Shown: positions 8,764 to 17,167 of the stretch, in pieces | How positions within the stretch are numbered: the stretch's first letter is position 1 | Layout of the letters: each line of letters opens with the position of its first letter | The notes under the pieces: generated by a model | The model's database searches: none | Seen by the model: only the letters and a program-made list of their open reading frames with translations | What the model was told of the DNA's origin: nothing | From: CAIYRG01 sp964446945 | GTDB lineage: Bacteria > Pseudomonadota > Alphaproteobacteria > Micropepsales > Micropepsaceae | Direction: 5' to 3' | DNA: 64,000 nucleotides | Assembly: GCA_964446945.1 (NCBI GenBank) | Contig: CAYUQO010000017.1 | Span: forward strand, 1-64,000 | Made by a program: the position numbers and the translations under genes

Positions 8764-11511
8764 TTGGCCAGCGAAACTGACGATATCAACGGCCCGGGCG
8801 GGCGCGGCGAAAGCAACATCAATCCGGTTGCGATCGAAAGCGAATTGAAGCGTTCCTATCTCGACTACGCGATGAGCGTGATCGTATCGCGCGCGCTCCC
8901 CGATGTCCGGGATGGCCTGAAGCCGGTGCACCGCCGCATTTTATTTTCTATGCATGAGAGTGGCTACGACTGGAACAAGGCGTACCGCAAATCTGCGCGC
9001 GTGGTCGGCGATGTCATCGGCAAATATCACCCGCATGGCGACCAGGCGGTCTACGATGCGCTGGTGCGCCTGGCGCAGGATTTTTCCATGCGCCTGCCGC
9101 TGATCGACGGGCAGGGCAATTTTGGCTCGGTCGACGGCGATCCGCCCGCGGCCATGCGCTATACCGAAGTGCGCCGCGCCCGCGCCGCACATGCGCTGAC
9201 CGAAGACCTCGAAAAGAACACGGTCGAATTCCAGGACAATTATGATGCGTCCGAGCGCGAACCGGTGGTTCTGCCCGCGCGCTTTCCCAATCTCCTGGTC
9301 AACGGGGCAGGGGGCATCGCCGTCGGCATGGCGACCAATGTCCCGCCTCACAATATGGGTGAGGTCATTGATGCCTGTCTCGCCTATATCGAAGACCCGG
9401 CGATTACACTGGATGTGCTGACGGAGATCGTACCGGGGCCGGATTTCCCCACAGGTGGCCTCATCATCGGCCGTACCGCACCACGTTCGGCGCTGGCGCG
9501 CGGGCGCGGATCGGTTCTGATGCGCGCCAAACTGCATGTCGAGGAGCTGCGGCGCGACCGCGAGGCGATCATCGTCACCGAGATTCCGTATCAGGTAAAC
9601 AAGGCGCGCATGCTCGAACGAATCGCCGATCTGGTGCGCGACAAGCGGATCGAAGGCATTGCGGAGCTGCGCGACGAAAGCGACCGCCATGGCATGCGCG
9701 TGGTGATCGAGCTTAAACGCGATGCCTCGTCTCAGGTCGTGCTGAATCAGCTCTACCGGTTCTCCGAACTGCAAACCAGTTTCGGCGTGAACATGCTGGC
9801 GCTGAATGGCGGCCGGCCAGAGCTGATGAATCTCAAGGAGATGATCGCCGCATTTGTGCTGTTCCGCGAAGAAGTGGTGACGCGGCGGACCCGGCATGAG
9901 CTGGCCAATGCGCGCGAGCGCGGCCATGTGCTGGTGGGATTGGCAATTGCGGTGGCAAATATCGACGCCGTGATTGCGCTGATCCGCGCTGCACCCGATG
10001 CGGCGACTGCAAGAATACGATTGATGGAACGCGCCTGGCCCGCATCCGAGATCGCGCCGCTGGTGAAACTTATTGCGGATCCGCGTCATCAGGTGGCGGC
10101 GGACAACACCATCCGGCTGACCGAGGAACAGGCGAAGGCGATCCTTGAGATCCGGCTGCAGCGATTGACTGCGCTCGGCATTTCGGAAATTTCCGAAGAA
10201 GTCGAAAAACTCGGCGCCGCAATTTCCGATTATCTCGACATTCTGCGTTCGCGCCCGCGCGTGCTTGCAATCGTGAAGGACGAACTCGCGGCAGTACGAC
10301 GGGATTTTGCCACGCCGCGGCGGACGGAAATCGTCGATGCCGAAATCGAGGTCGACGATGAAGACCTCATCGAGCGCGAAGATGTGGCCGTGACAGTGAC
10401 GCATGCGGGCTACATCAAACGCACGCCACTGGCGGAATACCGCGTGCAGGGACGCGGCGGAAAGGGCCGGGCGGGCATGTCGACCCGCGAAGAAGATTTC
10501 GTCACCCATATATTCGCCGCGAATACGCATGTGCCGCTGCTGTTCTTTTCATCCACGGGCATGGTGTACCGGCTGAAAGTCTGGCGGCTTCCCGAAGCGC
10601 GGATTCAGGGCCGCGGCAAGGCCATGGTGAATCTGCTGCCGTTGCAGGGGGGAGAGCGCATCACCACGATTCTGCCCTTGCCCGAAGATGAAGCGACGTG
10701 GGACCGCTTCCAGGTGTTGTTCGCGACGAAGTCGGGCGATGTGCGCCGCAATGAGCTGTCGGATTTCGCCAACATTCAGAAGACCGGCAAAATCGCCATG
10801 AAGCTCGATGCCGGCGACGGAATTGTCGGCGTGCAGCTGTGCGGGCCGAAGGACGACGTGCTGCTGACCACAAGGCGGGCAAAATGCATCCGTTTCGCCA
10901 TCACCGACATTCGCGTCTTCAAGGGACGCGAATCCACCGGTGTGCGCGGGGTCAGGCTTTCGGAAGGCGATGAGGTTGTCAGTTTGGCCTTGCTGGCAGG
11001 CAGCGATACGAGTGTTGCGGAAGCGCGCGCGTTCCTGCGTCAGGCAAGTGCGGCACGCAAAGCACAGGACGGAACGACGGCGGAAGATGCCGATACTGGC
11101 GTCGAGGATGGCGCGGATGAAACGGAAGACACGGGCGAGGAAGCGGTGCTGTCGCCCGAACGCTATGCCGAATTGGGGGCGCGCGAGCAATTTGTTCTTG
11201 CTGTCAGCGAGGAAGGATTCGGCAAGCGCACCAGCTCATATGAATATCGCACCATGGGCCGCGGCGCGCAGGGAGTCACCGCAATGTCGATGAAGGGCAA
11301 GAACAATGCGCTCGCGGCTGCCTTCCCGGTCGAGGAGACCGACCATCTTATGCTGATCACCAATCAGGGGCAGACGATCCGGCTTCCCGTTTCGGGCATC
11401 AGCATTCAGCGCCGCACCGCGCAGGGCGTCACCTTGTTCCGCATGGAAGAAGGTGAAAGGGTGGTCTCCGTGGAACGCATTGCGGAAAGCTCGGGGGACG
11501 GCGAAGAATGA
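8764..11511 (+). CDS. gyrA: DNA gyrase subunit A
   Basis: This is the breakage-reunion subunit of DNA gyrase. The 915-residue product starts at TTG 8764, preceded by a GAGAG ribosome-binding sequence. The catalytic Tyr133 lies in AAMRYTEV, equivalent to E. coli Tyr122. The GyrA-box QGRGGKG at 562-568 separates it from ParC. In the quinolone region HPHGDQAVYD, the E. coli Ser83 position is Gln94, while Asp98 matches Asp87. A strongly acidic insert of about 30 residues (around 768-800) interrupts the C-terminal beta-pinwheel domain. The stop overlaps the start of coaD by four bases. Confidence 0.98.
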   Translation: MASETDDINGPGGRGESNINPVAIESELKRSYLDYAMSVIVSRALPDVRDGLKPVHRRILFSMHESGYDWNKAYRKSARVVGDVIGKYHPHGDQAVYDALVRLAQDFSMRLPLIDGQGNFGSVDGDPPAAMRYTEVRRARAAHALTEDLEKNTVEFQDNYDASEREPVVLPARFPNLLVNGAGGIAVGMATNVPPHNMGEVIDACLAYIEDPAITLDVLTEIVPGPDFPTGGLIIGRTAPRSALARGRGSVLMRAKLHVEELRRDREAIIVTEIPYQVNKARMLERIADLVRDKRIEGIAELRDESDRHGMRVVIELKRDASSQVVLNQLYRFSELQTSFGVNMLALNGGRPELMNLKEMIAAFVLFREEVVTRRTRHELANARERGHVLVGLAIAVANIDAVIALIRAAPDAATARIRLMERAWPASEIAPLVKLIADPRHQVAADNTIRLTEEQAKAILEIRLQRLTALGISEISEEVEKLGAAISDYLDILRSRPRVLAIVKDELAAVRRDFATPRRTEIVDAEIEVDDEDLIEREDVAVTVTHAGYIKRTPLAEYRVQGRGGKGRAGMSTREEDFVTHIFAANTHVPLLFFSSTGMVYRLKVWRLPEARIQGRGKAMVNLLPLQGGERITTILPLPEDEATWDRFQVLFATKSGDVRRNELSDFANIQKTGKIAMKLDAGDGIVGVQLCGPKDDVLLTTRRAKCIRFAITDIRVFKGRESTGVRGVRLSEGDEVVSLALLAGSDTSVAEARAFLRQASAARKAQDGTTAEDADTGVEDGADETEDTGEEAVLSPERYAELGAREQFVLAVSEEGFGKRTSSYEYRTMGRGAQGVTAMSMKGKNNALAAAFPVEETDHLMLITNQGQTIRLPVSGISIQRRTAQGVTLFRMEEGERVVSVERIAESSGDGEE

Positions 11512-12020
11512 GTCCCGGTCGTGTCGCACTCTATCCAGGTACTTTCGATCCGGTGACACTTGGACATCTGGATATCATCCAGCGCGCGGTCAAATTGTTC
11601 GACCATCTGGTGATCGGAATCGCCAATAATCCTTCGAAGTCGCAGGCATTCAGCATCGAAGAGCGCATCGAGATGATGCGCCGCGAAACCGCCCGCTTTG
11701 CCGGCGGTGGCCGCGCCACCATTGCGGTCGAAACTTTCGATAGTCTTTTGATCCATTTTGCCCGGCAGGTGGGAGCCACCGTCATTGTCCGCGGACTGCG
11801 CGCCGTATCCGACTTCGAATACGAATTTCAGATGGTCGGGATGAATCAGCGGCTCGATCCGGAGATTGAGACCGTCTTCCTGATGGCCGACCCGCGGCAC
11901 CAGGCGATTGCGTCACGGCTGGTCAAGGAAATTGCTGCCTTTGGCGGCGATGTCAGCGCTTTCACCACGGCCCCGGTTGCCGACGCGCTGCGCAAAAGAT
12001 TTGCCCGCAGCAAAAGCTGA
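11508..12020 (+). CDS. coaD: Phosphopantetheine adenylyltransferase
   Basis: CoaD transfers AMP from ATP to 4'-phosphopantetheine, the penultimate step of coenzyme A synthesis, in the cytoplasm. The 170-residue protein has the nucleotidyltransferase signature YPGTFDPVTLGHLDI with the T/HxGH-type motif. It also has the conserved VIVRGLRAVSDFEYEFQM segment and SSxxVKE-like SRLVKEIAAFGG near the C-terminus. The ATG overlaps the gyrA stop (ATGA), so it is translationally coupled. The gyrA-coaD-cyclophilin order is conserved in alphaproteobacteria. Confidence 0.97.
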   Translation: MSPGRVALYPGTFDPVTLGHLDIIQRAVKLFDHLVIGIANNPSKSQAFSIEERIEMMRRETARFAGGGRATIAVETFDSLLIHFARQVGATVIVRGLRAVSDFEYEFQMVGMNQRLDPEIETVFLMADPRHQAIASRLVKEIAAFGGDVSAFTTAPVADALRKRFARSKS

Positions 12021-12048
12021 GAACCGAACAGGCACGAGGAAAAACATC

Positions 12049-12516
12049 ATGGCCGATTCCGAAGTGATCGAACTCGAGCTCAAATCCGGCACAGTGCGCA
12101 TCGAGCTGCTGCCCAATGTTGCGCCCAATCACGTGCAACGGATCAAGGAACTGGTCCGGGAAGGCTTTTATAATGGGCTCAAATTTCATCGCGTCATTGA
12201 CGGCTTCATGGCCCAGACCGGCGATCCCACGGGCACCGGCACCGGCAAATCCAAAAAACCGAATCTGGCGGCCGAATTCAGCCGCGAGCGGCATGTCCGC
12301 GGCACCTGCTCCATGGCTCGCAGCAGCGATCCCAATTCGGCGAATAGTCAGTTCTTCATTTGTCTTGCCGATGCGCCATGGCTGGACGGCCAGTACTCCG
12401 TCTGGGGGCGGGTGATCAGCGGGATGGAGCATGTCGACGAGATCAAGAAAGGCAGTTCAGGCAATAATGGCATGGTCCCGGATCCGGACCGCATCATCCA
12501 GATGACACTCCCGTAG
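12049..12516 (+). CDS. Cyclophilin-type peptidyl-prolyl cis-trans isomerase
   Basis: The product is a 155-residue single-domain cyclophilin that isomerises Xaa-Pro bonds. Characteristic segments are FYNGLKFHRVIDGFMAQTGDP (catalytic Arg in FHRV) and the NSANSQFFI core. APWLDGQYSVWGRV follows, where a Trp/Gly context forms the substrate pocket. There is no signal peptide from the ATG at 12049, so it is probably cytoplasmic. A purine-rich ribosome-binding stretch (GAGGAAAAA) precedes this ATG, whereas an upstream in-frame extension would overlap coaD. It forms the third gene of the gyrA-coaD run. Confidence 0.94.
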   Translation: MADSEVIELELKSGTVRIELLPNVAPNHVQRIKELVREGFYNGLKFHRVIDGFMAQTGDPTGTGTGKSKKPNLAAEFSRERHVRGTCSMARSSDPNSANSQFFICLADAPWLDGQYSVWGRVISGMEHVDEIKKGSSGNNGMVPDPDRIIQMTLP

Positions 12517-12576
12517 GAGAAACGTGCTGCCACATCCCGTGATTTGCGCAAGCGATGTGAACCGTGTACGTCGCCA

Positions 12577-12650
12577 CTAGTGTCCCGGTTCTGAAATTCG
12601 CCTGATCCTATATCGGCACCCATGCGAATTCCGAAACCACGACACCGGGA
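12577..12650. repeat. Palindromic repeat, copy 1 (inverted orientation)
   Basis: The left arm begins CTAGTGTCCCGG and contains TTCTGAAATTCGC. The right arm read on the other strand begins GGTGTCGTGG and contains TTTCGGAATTCGC. The centre holds CCTATATCGGC. Reverse-complemented, it matches copy 3 (30429-30504) closely in one half and copy 2 (30338-30415) in the other, so it looks like a hybrid of the two. It fills the gap before the aminotransferase gene and ends 12 bases before that ATG. Confidence 0.8.
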
Positions 12651-12661
12651 TTTGTAGCGAG

Positions 12662-13795
12662 ATGCACGTGACGGATTCGGTTGCTTTTATTGATCTGCAG
12701 GCGCAGCGGCAGCGCCTTGGCCCGGCGCTGAACCAGGCGATCATTGCCGCGGTTGAGAGCGGGCAATGGATTTTGGGTCCGCAGGTGTTCGAGCTTGAGC
12801 AAAAGCTGGCCCATTTCGCGGGCGTCAAACACGCGGTTGCCTGCGCCAATGGTACCGACGCTTTGCTGCTCGTGCTCAGGGCTTGGCGGATCGGGCCCGG
12901 TGACGCGGTCTTTGTTCCGGCATTCACCTTTGCCGCCACCGCGGAAGTCGTGGCGCTTGCCGGCGCGACACCGGTTTTCACCGACGTCCTGCCGGATACG
13001 TTCAATATGGACCCGGCCAGCCTCGAGTCGGCCATCGCCATGGTCCGGCGCGAGGGCAGGCTCAATCCCAGAGCCGTCATCGCAGTTGATTTGTTCGGGC
13101 AACCGGCCGAATACGGCAGACTGGAATCAATTGCCGCGGCGGAGAAACTGCATCTCTTGTGCGATTCGGCGCAAGGTTTCGGCGCAACCCTGACTGGCCG
13201 CGCGACGGTGTGCTTCGGCGAGGCGGCGGCAACCAGTTTCTTTCCGGCCAAGCCGCTCGGCTGCTATGGCGATGGCGGCGCGTGTTTCACCAATGACAAT
13301 CAGCTGGCATCCGTCTTGCGGTCGTTGCGCATGCATGGGCAGGGCGCCGATGCGTACGAGCATGCGCGCGTGGGACTGAATTCGCGCCTGGATACGATTC
13401 AGGCGGCTGTTCTGATCGAAAAGCTGAAGATCTTCCCTGACGAAATCGCCGCCCGGCAGAAAATCGCCGACGGGTACAACCGGGACCTCGGCCAGCACGA
13501 CTCGATCCGTGTACCGCAAATGATTTCCGGTGCACGCTCAGTCTGGGCGCAATACACCATTCGCGTCCGCGACCGCGCAAAAATTCAGGCAGGCCTGAAG
13601 GACCTCGGCATTCCCAGCCGGGTCTATTATCCGGCTCCGCTGCCACAACAGACGGCTTATGCCTCCTGTCCTTCAGCGCCGGTTCCTGCCGCCCGCCAGC
13701 TGTGCAATGAGGTGCTAAGCCTTCCGATGCACCCCTATCTGAGTGATGCTGATCAGGCGCGCGTCACCCAGGCGGTATTGCAGTCGGCGCAGTAA
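12662..13795 (+). CDS. DegT/DnrJ/EryC1-family PLP-dependent sugar aminotransferase
   Basis: The 377-residue protein belongs to the fold-type I aminotransferases that aminate keto-sugar nucleotides for surface polysaccharide. The PLP-binding Lys is Lys197 in FFPAKPLGCYGDGG, and the cofactor Asp is Asp168 in CDSAQGFGA. Also present are FIDLQAQ at the N-terminus, the GTDALLL segment and the VPAFTFAATAE stretch. It separates the cyclophilin from queA, which normally lie closer in relatives, and no sugar-nucleotide partner genes are adjacent. A palindromic repeat forms its left border. The sugar substrate cannot be told from sequence alone. Confidence 0.88.
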   Translation: MHVTDSVAFIDLQAQRQRLGPALNQAIIAAVESGQWILGPQVFELEQKLAHFAGVKHAVACANGTDALLLVLRAWRIGPGDAVFVPAFTFAATAEVVALAGATPVFTDVLPDTFNMDPASLESAIAMVRREGRLNPRAVIAVDLFGQPAEYGRLESIAAAEKLHLLCDSAQGFGATLTGRATVCFGEAAATSFFPAKPLGCYGDGGACFTNDNQLASVLRSLRMHGQGADAYEHARVGLNSRLDTIQAAVLIEKLKIFPDEIAARQKIADGYNRDLGQHDSIRVPQMISGARSVWAQYTIRVRDRAKIQAGLKDLGIPSRVYYPAPLPQQTAYASCPSAPVPAARQLCNEVLSLPMHPYLSDADQARVTQAVLQSAQ

Positions 13796-13812
13796 CCGCT
13801 CAGCATTTCTCC

Positions 13813-14874
13813 ATGCGGGTCGATGAATTCGATTTTGAGCTGCCCGAGCGGCTGATCGCCTTGCGGCCGGCTGTGCCGCGCGACACCGCGCGCCTGTTGC
13901 TGGTGCGGCCCGATGGTATCCGTGAGCATCTGGACATTCGTGCACTGCCGCAACTGCTCCGTCCGGGCGATATCCTGGTTATCAACGACAGTAAGGTGAT
14001 CCCGGCACGGCTGCACGGTGTTCGCCACCGCAGCAGTGAAGAGTCGCAAGGCGCAAAGTGCGAGCTGCTGCTCTATTCGCGCGTCAACGCCAGTACCTGG
14101 CGTGCGTTTGCGCGGCCGGCCAAAAGACTGAAACCGGGTGATGCGCTGACATTCGGCGCGGCATTGAAGGGCAGGGTGGTCGCGCGCGACGGCGCCGAGA
14201 TTGAAGTCGCGTTCGATCGTGAGGGAGGCGCACTTGATGCTGCTATTGCGGCCGAAGGTGAAGTGCCGCTGCCGCCCTACATCGCCGGCCGGCGCTCGCC
14301 CGATGGACGTGATCGCGCCGATTATCAGACGGTCTACGCACGTGTCCCGGGTTCGGTGGCGGCTCCGACCGCGGGGCTGCACTTCACGCCGGAATTGCTC
14401 GATGCGTTGCGCGAGTGCGGTGTCGCCGTTGCCGCCATCACCCTGCATGTCGGCCCCGGCACATTCCTGCCGGTGACGGCGGAGGACACCACCCGGCATG
14501 CCATGCACTCCGAATGGGCCGCGATATCCGGGAGCACGGCAAGTCAGATCAACGCGGCGCGAAATGCCGGCGGGCGGATTGTCGCTGCGGGGACGACAGT
14601 GCTGCGGACGCTGGAAACGGCGGCGGACGCTACCGGGCAGATTCATGCGCGGTCCGGCGAAACGGATCTGTTCATCACGCCCGGATACCGGTTCAAATCG
14701 GCCGATATGCTGCTGACGAATTTTCATCTGCCACGTTCGACATTGTTCATGCTGGTTTGCGCCTTCAGCGGCAGTGATGTGATGAAAGCAGCCTATGCCG
14801 ATGCCATAGCGGCAGGGTACCGGTTTTATTCATATGGCGATGCCTGCCTTTTGATTCGCGAGCCGGCGCCATGA
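13813..14874 (+). CDS. queA: tRNA preQ1(34) S-adenosylmethionine ribosyltransferase-isomerase
   Basis: QueA moves the ribosyl group of SAM onto preQ1 in tRNA to form epoxyqueuosine. The product is 353 residues, a normal length. It starts MRVDEFDFELPERLIA and carries the typical DILVINDSKVIPARL, EVPLPPYI, DYQTVYA, GSVAAPTAGLHFT and LHVGPGTF blocks. The C-terminus has the MLLTNFHLPRSTLFMLV block. The stop overlaps the tgt start by four bases, so both queuosine genes form one unit. Confidence 0.97.
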   Translation: MRVDEFDFELPERLIALRPAVPRDTARLLLVRPDGIREHLDIRALPQLLRPGDILVINDSKVIPARLHGVRHRSSEESQGAKCELLLYSRVNASTWRAFARPAKRLKPGDALTFGAALKGRVVARDGAEIEVAFDREGGALDAAIAAEGEVPLPPYIAGRRSPDGRDRADYQTVYARVPGSVAAPTAGLHFTPELLDALRECGVAVAAITLHVGPGTFLPVTAEDTTRHAMHSEWAAISGSTASQINAARNAGGRIVAAGTTVLRTLETAADATGQIHARSGETDLFITPGYRFKSADMLLTNFHLPRSTLFMLVCAFSGSDVMKAAYADAIAAGYRFYSYGDACLLIREPAP

Positions 14875-16001
14875 GCGCACTGCAATTCGACATCAAGGCG
14901 ACGGATGGGGCCGCTCGTTGCGGCGTGCTGCATCTGCCGCGCGGCACGGTTGAAACCCCTGCCTTCATGCCGGTCGGCACGGCAGGTACGGTGAAAGCCA
15001 TGCTGCCGGAAAATGTCGCGGCAACGGGCGCGCGTATCGTGCTCGGCAATACCTATCACCTGATGCTTCGGCCGGGCGCGGAGCGCATTGCGCGCCTCGG
15101 CGGGTTGCACAAATTCATGGACTGGCCGTTCAGCATACTGACGGATTCCGGCGGCTTCCAGGTGATGTCGCTTGCGGCGTTGCGCGATGTCCGCGAGGAG
15201 GGTGTGCGGTTTCGTTCGCACATCGACGGATCGGAGCATTTTCTGTCGCCCGAGCGTGCCATGGAAATCCAGGACCTGCTCGGTTCGAACATTCAGATGG
15301 TGCTGGATGAATGCGCGCCCTGGCCCGCCAGCCGCGAGCGCATCGAAACCTCGCTCGCGCTCTCCATGCGCTGGGCGAAACGGTCAAAAGCGGCGTTTCG
15401 GACGAATCCCGGCCAATTCTGTTTTGGCATCGTGCAGGGCGGTATTTTCCCCGACCTCCGCCTCCGGTCGGCCGAAGACCTGATGGCCATCGGTTTTGAC
15501 GGTTATGCCATCGGCGGACTCGCTGTCGGCGAGGGACAGTCTGTAATGTTCGATGTGATTGCCGGAACTGCGCCGGGCCTGCCGCAAACGCGTCCACGCT
15601 ATCTCATGGGCGTCGGCAAGCCGGATGACATCATCGGCGCGGCACGCCTTGGTGTCGACATGTTCGATTGCGTGCTGCCGACGCGTTCGGGGCGAAACGG
15701 TCAGGCATTCACCTGGGCAGGTGCACTCAATCTGCGCAATGCCCGGCACGCCGAAGACTCAGGACCACTTGATGCGAACTGCTCCTGCGCCTGCTGCCGC
15801 CGGTTTTCACGCGCCTATCTGCACCATGTCGTCAAATCCGGGGAAATCATCGCCTCAATATTGCTGACCTGGCACAATCTATTTTTTTTCCAGGACCTGC
15901 TGAGCCGGTTCCGGGCGGCGGTTGCGGCACATGAGACGGGGCAATTTTGCACCCGGTTCCTCCATCATTACCGCAATGGGCAGGCCGAAGAACCCGCCTG
16001 A
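14871..16001 (+). CDS. tgt: Queuine/preQ1 tRNA-ribosyltransferase (tRNA-guanine transglycosylase)
   Basis: TGT exchanges G34 for preQ1 in tRNAs with GUN anticodons. The 376-residue protein contains GTVKAMLPENV and the LTDSGGFQVMSL block with the general-base Asp. It also has ILFxGIVQGG-like FGIVQGG, YAIGGLAVGE, and the nucleophile region DMFDCVLPTRSGRNGQAF. Zinc ligands are the closely spaced Cys of CSCACC plus a His in AYLHH. ATG at 14871 overlaps the queA stop. The enzyme acts directly upstream of QueA in queuosine synthesis. Confidence 0.97.
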   Translation: MSALQFDIKATDGAARCGVLHLPRGTVETPAFMPVGTAGTVKAMLPENVAATGARIVLGNTYHLMLRPGAERIARLGGLHKFMDWPFSILTDSGGFQVMSLAALRDVREEGVRFRSHIDGSEHFLSPERAMEIQDLLGSNIQMVLDECAPWPASRERIETSLALSMRWAKRSKAAFRTNPGQFCFGIVQGGIFPDLRLRSAEDLMAIGFDGYAIGGLAVGEGQSVMFDVIAGTAPGLPQTRPRYLMGVGKPDDIIGAARLGVDMFDCVLPTRSGRNGQAFTWAGALNLRNARHAEDSGPLDANCSCACCRRFSRAYLHHVVKSGEIIASILLTWHNLFFFQDLLSRFRAAVAAHETGQFCTRFLHHYRNGQAEEPA

Positions 16002-16052
16002 CCGATTCGCGGCGTTGACCTGATCCCGCTCAGAACTTACTTAACGCCGTGA

Positions 16053-16124
16053 GAGCCCGTAGCTCAGTGGTAGAGCATCTGACTTTTAATCAGAGGGTCG
16101 CTGGTTCAATCCCAGCCGGGCTCA
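16053..16124 (+). tRNA. tRNA-Lys (anticodon UUU)
   Basis: The acceptor arm GAGCCCG pairs with CGGGCTC at 16117-16123, followed by discriminator A. The D-arm AGCTCAGTGGTAGAGC, the anticodon stem-loop with CTTTTAA (anticodon TTT) and the T-loop GGTTCAATCCC are all present. CCA is not encoded. It lies 51 bases after tgt on the same strand. Confidence 0.95.
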
Positions 16125-16697
16125 CTTCCCCCCAGTTCACCGAAAGGAAAATTTGCGTTTTCGTTTCAGAGCCTTGAGCTCTGAGGCTGCAAATTGCCGA
16201 CATGGGCTAACCGGCGTGCCGGCAGATTCCGTGGGTATTCTTCACTGACTGTCAATTTTTCCCAGCCAAAAGTGTATTTCAATACGGGCCGGTACGTTCT
16301 TCCTCGGGGCGAATAGCAAATTGATTTCAAAAGAAATTGGACCGGCGGATTTCTGCCGCTGAATGTCGTGGCGCGGCAATCGGCGATCACTGCGCGCGAT
16401 CAGGTTCCCGGGGCGTGCCCGCTGGATCGCTCCAATTTTGAGCGTGTATTCAAATGGTTGGTAAATGTTTCTCGGGTCGATGCAAGAAGGACACAGTAAT
16501 CTGTGCAGAGTCTGGTCAGGCTGGCGAAGACAATCCGAACGCTTTGAAAAAAATCCCAAGGCCTCGGGATCGAATTTCTGTGTACATCGTTGTCAGGCGG
16601 TCACGTAGCCATTCGGCCGTGGGTAAACATTCATTTGACCGCTAATTTACGTGATGCTAGAAGTCCTAACAAAAGAACCCAAAAAGGGGAGCTGAGG
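16125..16697. other. Long intergenic region upstream of the small signal-peptide gene
   Basis: No convincing coding frame is seen. Composition is clearly more AT-rich than the flanks. A six-pair hairpin, CAGAGC/GCTCTG with a five-base loop, lies at 16167-16183. A promoter-like pair is annotated separately at 16637-16665. The length suggests room for regulatory sites or a small RNA, but I cannot name one. Confidence 0.5.
16637..16665 (+). promoter_or_regulatory. Possible sigma-70-type promoter
   Basis: TTGACC (16637-16642) and TAGAAG (16660-16665) are separated by 17 bases. They are placed 32 bases before the GTG at 16698. The -35 hexamer is near consensus and the -10 is weak. Supported by position and spacing only. 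Confidence 0.35.
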
Positions 16698-16976
16698 GTG
16701 AGAAAAGCGCTTATCTCGATGTTGGTTAGCGCCGCGATGGTTATGGGCCAGATGCCCGTGATGGCGGCGGATACTGGTCCGTTGACTCCGGGTGCAGCTG
16801 CGGGGGTACAGCAGGCACAGGGACGCGACGATCTTGATAATCCTCCAATCATTTGGATCATCGGTGGATTGATTGTTGTGGGCGTTGGCATCTGGATTCT
16901 TACCGCTGGCACAAGCAGTCAAAACCTCACGCAAGCGGTGGCCACGGGATCGATTCCTCCGTCCCAAAACCACTAA
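16698..16976 (+). CDS. Small exported protein with one C-terminal transmembrane helix
   Basis: The 92-residue protein starts at GTG 16698. The ribosome-binding run GGGGAG lies six bases upstream and decides the start. A signal peptide with a likely cut after PVMA is followed by a Gly/Ala/Gln-rich linker. One hydrophobic helix (IIWIIGGLIVVGVGIWIL, about residues 52-69) and a polar tail complete it. I recognise no family. Small exported proteins of this shape sit next to exopolysaccharide genes in YjbE/GfcA-type clusters. A WecA-like gene follows on the same strand and a YjbF/GfcB-type gene lies nearby, so an envelope-polysaccharide role is possible but unproven. Confidence 0.65.
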   Translation: MRKALISMLVSAAMVMGQMPVMAADTGPLTPGAAAGVQQAQGRDDLDNPPIIWIIGGLIVVGVGIWILTAGTSSQNLTQAVATGSIPPSQNH

Positions 16977-17167
16977 GGTTATCTGAATGTATTCCGCCGG
17001 TCATTTGTTCGATGGCCGGCGGCTTCATCAATAGCAGTGAGGTTTAATACGGCCCCGACAGGGCTGGTCTCATTGCGTTAGTCCGTGTGTGCAATTGCAC
17101 CGGTCGGGGTGAGCCGGATGATTTCCGTTGATGTCGCGGACGACTGCCGTGCGTGCGGAAACACGGC

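Noticed and set aside
8941..10530. 529-codon reverse-strand frame inside gyrA
   Set aside because: Antisense shadow of gyrA; no recognisable protein features.
15880..15892. T-run as a terminator
   Set aside because: The eight T's are inside tgt coding sequence (codons for Phe) with no hairpin in front.
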